From positions 1 through 64,000 of the forward strand of contig JAPYTO010000001.1 of the NCBI GenBank assembly GCA_029941865.1: a stretch of 64,000 nucleotides of DNA. The letters are read 5' to 3'. Below are positions 61,466 to 64,000 of this stretch, in pieces (positions within the stretch are counted from its first letter, which is position 1; every line of letters begins with the position of its first letter). The translations under genes were made by a program, and so were the position numbers. The notes below the pieces were generated by a model, which saw only the letters and a program-made list of their open reading frames with translations, ran no database searches and was not told the DNA's origin. Source of the DNA: Fuerstiella sp. (GTDB taxonomy: Bacteria; Planctomycetota; Planctomycetia; Planctomycetales; Planctomycetaceae).

Positions 61466-61912
61466 TCAAACTCGTTCAAACTTACCGCCCGCTGCGACAA
61501 TTTTTTCTTCGGCACTGCGAGAAAAACGATGTGCAATGACGGTCAGTTTCTTGTTCAGCTCACCGTCACCGAGCACCTTCAGGGCATCGTGCCGACTCGG
61601 AACGATGCCTTTGGCAACAAGTGTTTCCACGTTGATTTCCGCACCATCTTCGAAGGACTTTTCCAGCTGACCAACGTTGACGATCACCACTGTGTCGGCA
61701 AAGGCCTTATTGTTGAAGCCCCGCTTCGCGACACGCCGGAACAGAGGCGTCTGGCCTCCCTCAAAGCCCGCGCGACGTTTCGAACCCGACCGGCTGAAGT
61801 AGCCGTTATGTCCTCGTCCACTGGTTTTACCGTGGCCGGACCCTGGACCGCGTCCGATGCGTTTCCGAGGTTTTCTTTTCTGTATGCCTGTATGTACGTC
61901 GTTCAAAATCAT
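61466..61912 (-). CDS. rplO: 50S ribosomal protein L15
   Basis: '[28 protein letters not shown]'. Confidence 0.97.
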   Translation of the reverse strand: MILNDVHTGIQKRKPRKRIGRGPGSGHGKTSGRGHNGYFSRSGSKRRAGFEGGQTPLFRRVAKRGFNNKAFADTVVIVNVGQLEKSFEDGAEINVETLVAKGIVPSRHDALKVLGDGELNKKLTVIAHRFSRSAEEKIVAAGGKFERV

Positions 61913-62394
61913 GACAGCGACACTCCTCTCAGACGTGCGACTTCTTCTTTCGTCTGAAGCTGTGACAGAGCATCAAACGTCGCTTTCACCAGGTTGAGCG
62001 GATTGGTTGAGCCGTAGCTTTTTGTAAGGATGTCAGAAATCCCTGCGGCTTCCAGCACCAGTCGCACACACTCGCCGGCGATTACGCCTGTACCGGGTTT
62101 GGCCGGCAACAAAAGTATGCGAGAAGCTCGAAACTCTCCCATGACCTGATGCGGAATCGTTGTTCCCACCAGCGAAAACGGTGTCATCGACCGGTTCGCC
62201 GCCTTTGTGGCCTTTTCAACGGCCAGCGGAACTTCGATCGCTTTACCGTAACCATAGCCGACACGACCGTTTCGATCACCCGTCACCACCAAAGCGGCAA
62301 AGCTGAACCGACGACCGCCCTTGACTACGCACGCGCAACGGCGAATCTGTATGACTGATTCGCCCGCGTCTCTTTGTGTATCTGTTGACGACAC
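61909..62394 (-). CDS. rpsE: 30S ribosomal protein S5
   Basis: '[40 protein letters not shown]'. Confidence 0.97.
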   Translation of the reverse strand: MSSTDTQRDAGESVIQIRRCACVVKGGRRFSFAALVVTGDRNGRVGYGYGKAIEVPLAVEKATKAANRSMTPFSLVGTTIPHQVMGEFRASRILLLPAKPGTGVIAGECVRLVLEAAGISDILTKSYGSTNPLNLVKATFDALSQLQTKEEVARLRGVSLS

Positions 62395-62425
62395 ATTTCA
62401 CCTCAAATCTGAAACCGAAGCTGGC

Positions 62426-62806
62426 CTAGAATCGCAGACCCTGTTCGCGAGCGGCATCTGCCAACGCCGCCACACGACCGTGGTAGCGGAAACTGCCACG
62501 GTCAAACACAACGTCTACGATGCCTTTTTCCTTTGCTCGTTCGCCCAGCACTTTGCCGACCGCCTGAGCCATATCACAGTTGCTGGCCACTTTTCCCGCA
62601 CCGGCGATAGACGATTCCACTGTGCTGGCAGCAACCAACGTCTGCCCTGCAACGTCATCGATAATCTGTGCGTACATGTGGCGATTACTTTTGAACACCG
62701 ACAGCCGAGGCCGGCCGTGTGCATCGCGTCGAACACGATTTCCCACACGAAACCGCCGTCGCACTTTTCGCTTTATTAATCGCTTCTGAGCCTTCATTGA
62801 TCTCAA
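62426..62806 (-). CDS. rplR: 50S ribosomal protein L18
   Basis: '[31 protein letters not shown]...[26 protein letters not shown]'. Confidence 0.97.
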   Translation of the reverse strand: MRSMKAQKRLIKRKVRRRFRVGNRVRRDAHGRPRLSVFKSNRHMYAQIIDDVAGQTLVAASTVESSIAGAGKVASNCDMAQAVGKVLGERAKEKGIVDVVFDRGSFRYHGRVAALADAAREQGLRF

Positions 62807-62834
62807 CCAACCTTAATAGCTACACGGGCCAACA

Positions 62835-63383
62835 CTACTTGGAACCGAATGCTTTACCGGACTTACGCCGAACCTGTTCGTTCTCGTACCGAATACCTTT
62901 GCCCTTATACGGCTCAGGAGGTCGTACCTGACGGACATTCGCCGCAAACTGACCAACAGCCTGTTTATCCGCACTTCGCACAATCACACTGGTGGGAGCA
63001 GGCACTTCAACGTCGACACCAGGCGGAACTTCAAGCACGACGGTGTTCGCGAATCCTACCTGCAACGACAACTTCTTTCCCGCCAGCGACGCATTGTAAC
63101 CGACGCCGACCACCGTGAGACGGCGTTCAAACTGCTTCACCACGCCCTCCACCATATTTTGAATCAGGCTGCGAGTGAGCCCGTGCAAAGCACGATTTTC
63201 GCGAAGATCGTTCGGCCGCGAAACCTTGACGACGCGATCAGCATCGTTCACCTCCAACGACATGTTGGGGTGCACGGTCAGCTTCAGGTCACCCTTTGCT
63301 CCCTTAACACTGATCTCCTGACCAGCGAGAGTCACGGTTACTTCAGCCGGAAAATTGATCGGCTTATTTCCAATTCGAGACAT
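62835..63383 (-). CDS. rplF: 50S ribosomal protein L6
   Basis: 'MSRIGNKPINFPAEVTVTLAGQEISVKGAKGDL...EPYKGKGIRYENEQVRRKSGK'. Confidence 0.97.
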   Translation of the reverse strand: MSRIGNKPINFPAEVTVTLAGQEISVKGAKGDLKLTVHPNMSLEVNDADRVVKVSRPNDLRENRALHGLTRSLIQNMVEGVVKQFERRLTVVGVGYNASLAGKKLSLQVGFANTVVLEVPPGVDVEVPAPTSVIVRSADKQAVGQFAANVRQVRPPEPYKGKGIRYENEQVRRKSGKAFGSK

Positions 63384-63425
63384 TGCCCAAATACCAGTTG
63401 TTGGATTGAATCGTGTGAAGGAGAC

Positions 63426-63824
63426 CTACCAGACCTGACAGAGAAGCTCTCCGCCAACACCTTCTTTTCGCGCCTCACGGTTACTCAAAACGCCCTTGGA
63501 GGTCGACAGAATTGAAATGCCAAGGCCCTGACGGACTTCCTTCATTTCTGACGTTCCAATATATACGCGGCGGCCTGGTTTGCTGATTCGCTCGATGTGC
63601 TGAATCACATGCTCGCCATTCGGCCCGTACTTCAAATTCACCCGCAGAAAAGCAGTCGGAGCACCTTCCACTTCGACGATCTCGTGGTCCCAGACGTAAC
63701 CTTCGCGTTCCAGCGCCTGCACAACCCGGACCTTCTGCCGCGATGTCGGCATATCAACATACGGCCGCTCCACGTGGATGCCATTGCGAATTCGGGTGAG
63801 CAGATCTGCGATCGGATCAGTCAT
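63426..63824 (-). CDS. rpsH: 30S ribosomal protein S8 (start at MTDPIADLL)
   Basis: 'MTDPIADLLTRIRNGIHVERPYVDMPTSR...GLGISILSTSKGVLSNREARKEGVGGELLCQVW'. Confidence 0.96.
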   Translation of the reverse strand: MTDPIADLLTRIRNGIHVERPYVDMPTSRQKVRVVQALEREGYVWDHEIVEVEGAPTAFLRVNLKYGPNGEHVIQHIERISKPGRRVYIGTSEMKEVRQGLGISILSTSKGVLSNREARKEGVGGELLCQVW

Positions 63825-63888
63825 CATGGGACAGGTACTCGTGTGTTCTTGTATTGCTTCTGTCGCCCCTGGACGAGGCAGGACCGTA

Positions 63889-64000
63889 TTACCAACTGGC
63901 CTTCCTGGCCCCTGGAACCAATCCATCCAGACATAGATCGCGAAAACAGATTCGGCAGACCTTAAACTTGCGGTACACGGCGCGAGGACGACCACAAAGA
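63889..64000 (-). CDS. rpsN: 30S ribosomal protein S14, zinc-binding type (partial; runs off the right edge)
   Basis: Hand translation of reverse complement: ...[35 protein letters not shown]. Confidence 0.95.
   Translation of the reverse strand, partial: LCGRPRAVYRKFKVCRICFRDLCLDGLVPGARKASW

Noticed and set aside
1-64000. CRISPR arrays, prophage or transposase genes
   Set aside because: No regularly spaced repeats, integrase/transposase or phage structural genes were recognised on either strand.

Overview
This looks like a planctomycete chromosomal segment. The lineage call is an inference from the paired DUF1501 and DUF1549/DUF1553-cytochrome proteins, DUF1559 pilin-like protein, sulfatases and CRTAC1/ASPIC-UnbV proteins. 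The right end (about 57.1-64 kb, minus strand) is the spc/alpha ribosomal protein operon: rpsN, rpsH, rplF, rplR, rpsE, rplO, secY, rpmJ, rpsM, rpsK, rpoA, rplQ, followed by a clear intrinsic terminator. The left end and middle hold housekeeping genes (tyrS, trpC, cysH-type APS reductase, M20 peptidase, DTW-domain protein) and planctomycete-type catabolic or secreted genes. The most unusual part is about 12.7-35 kb, an extracytoplasmic redox-flavoured cluster. It contains a COX2-like cupredoxin that has lost CuA ligands, a beta-helix protein, a SCO1-FG-GAP-ASPIC fusion, a His-rich membrane protein, a 7-CxxCH multiheme cytochrome, an SGNH-TPR protein, a DUF1559 protein, and several ASPIC/UnbV and TPR proteins. 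The best candidate for something new is the minus-strand ASPIC/UnbV gene at 31437-33857. It is interrupted by one in-frame TGA (32082-32084) with coding continuity on both sides. A 9-bp hairpin starts about 11 nt after the TGA, with its apical loop 20 nt downstream, which fits a bacterial SECIS element and a possible new selenoprotein. No CRISPR arrays, rRNAs or tRNAs were recognised.
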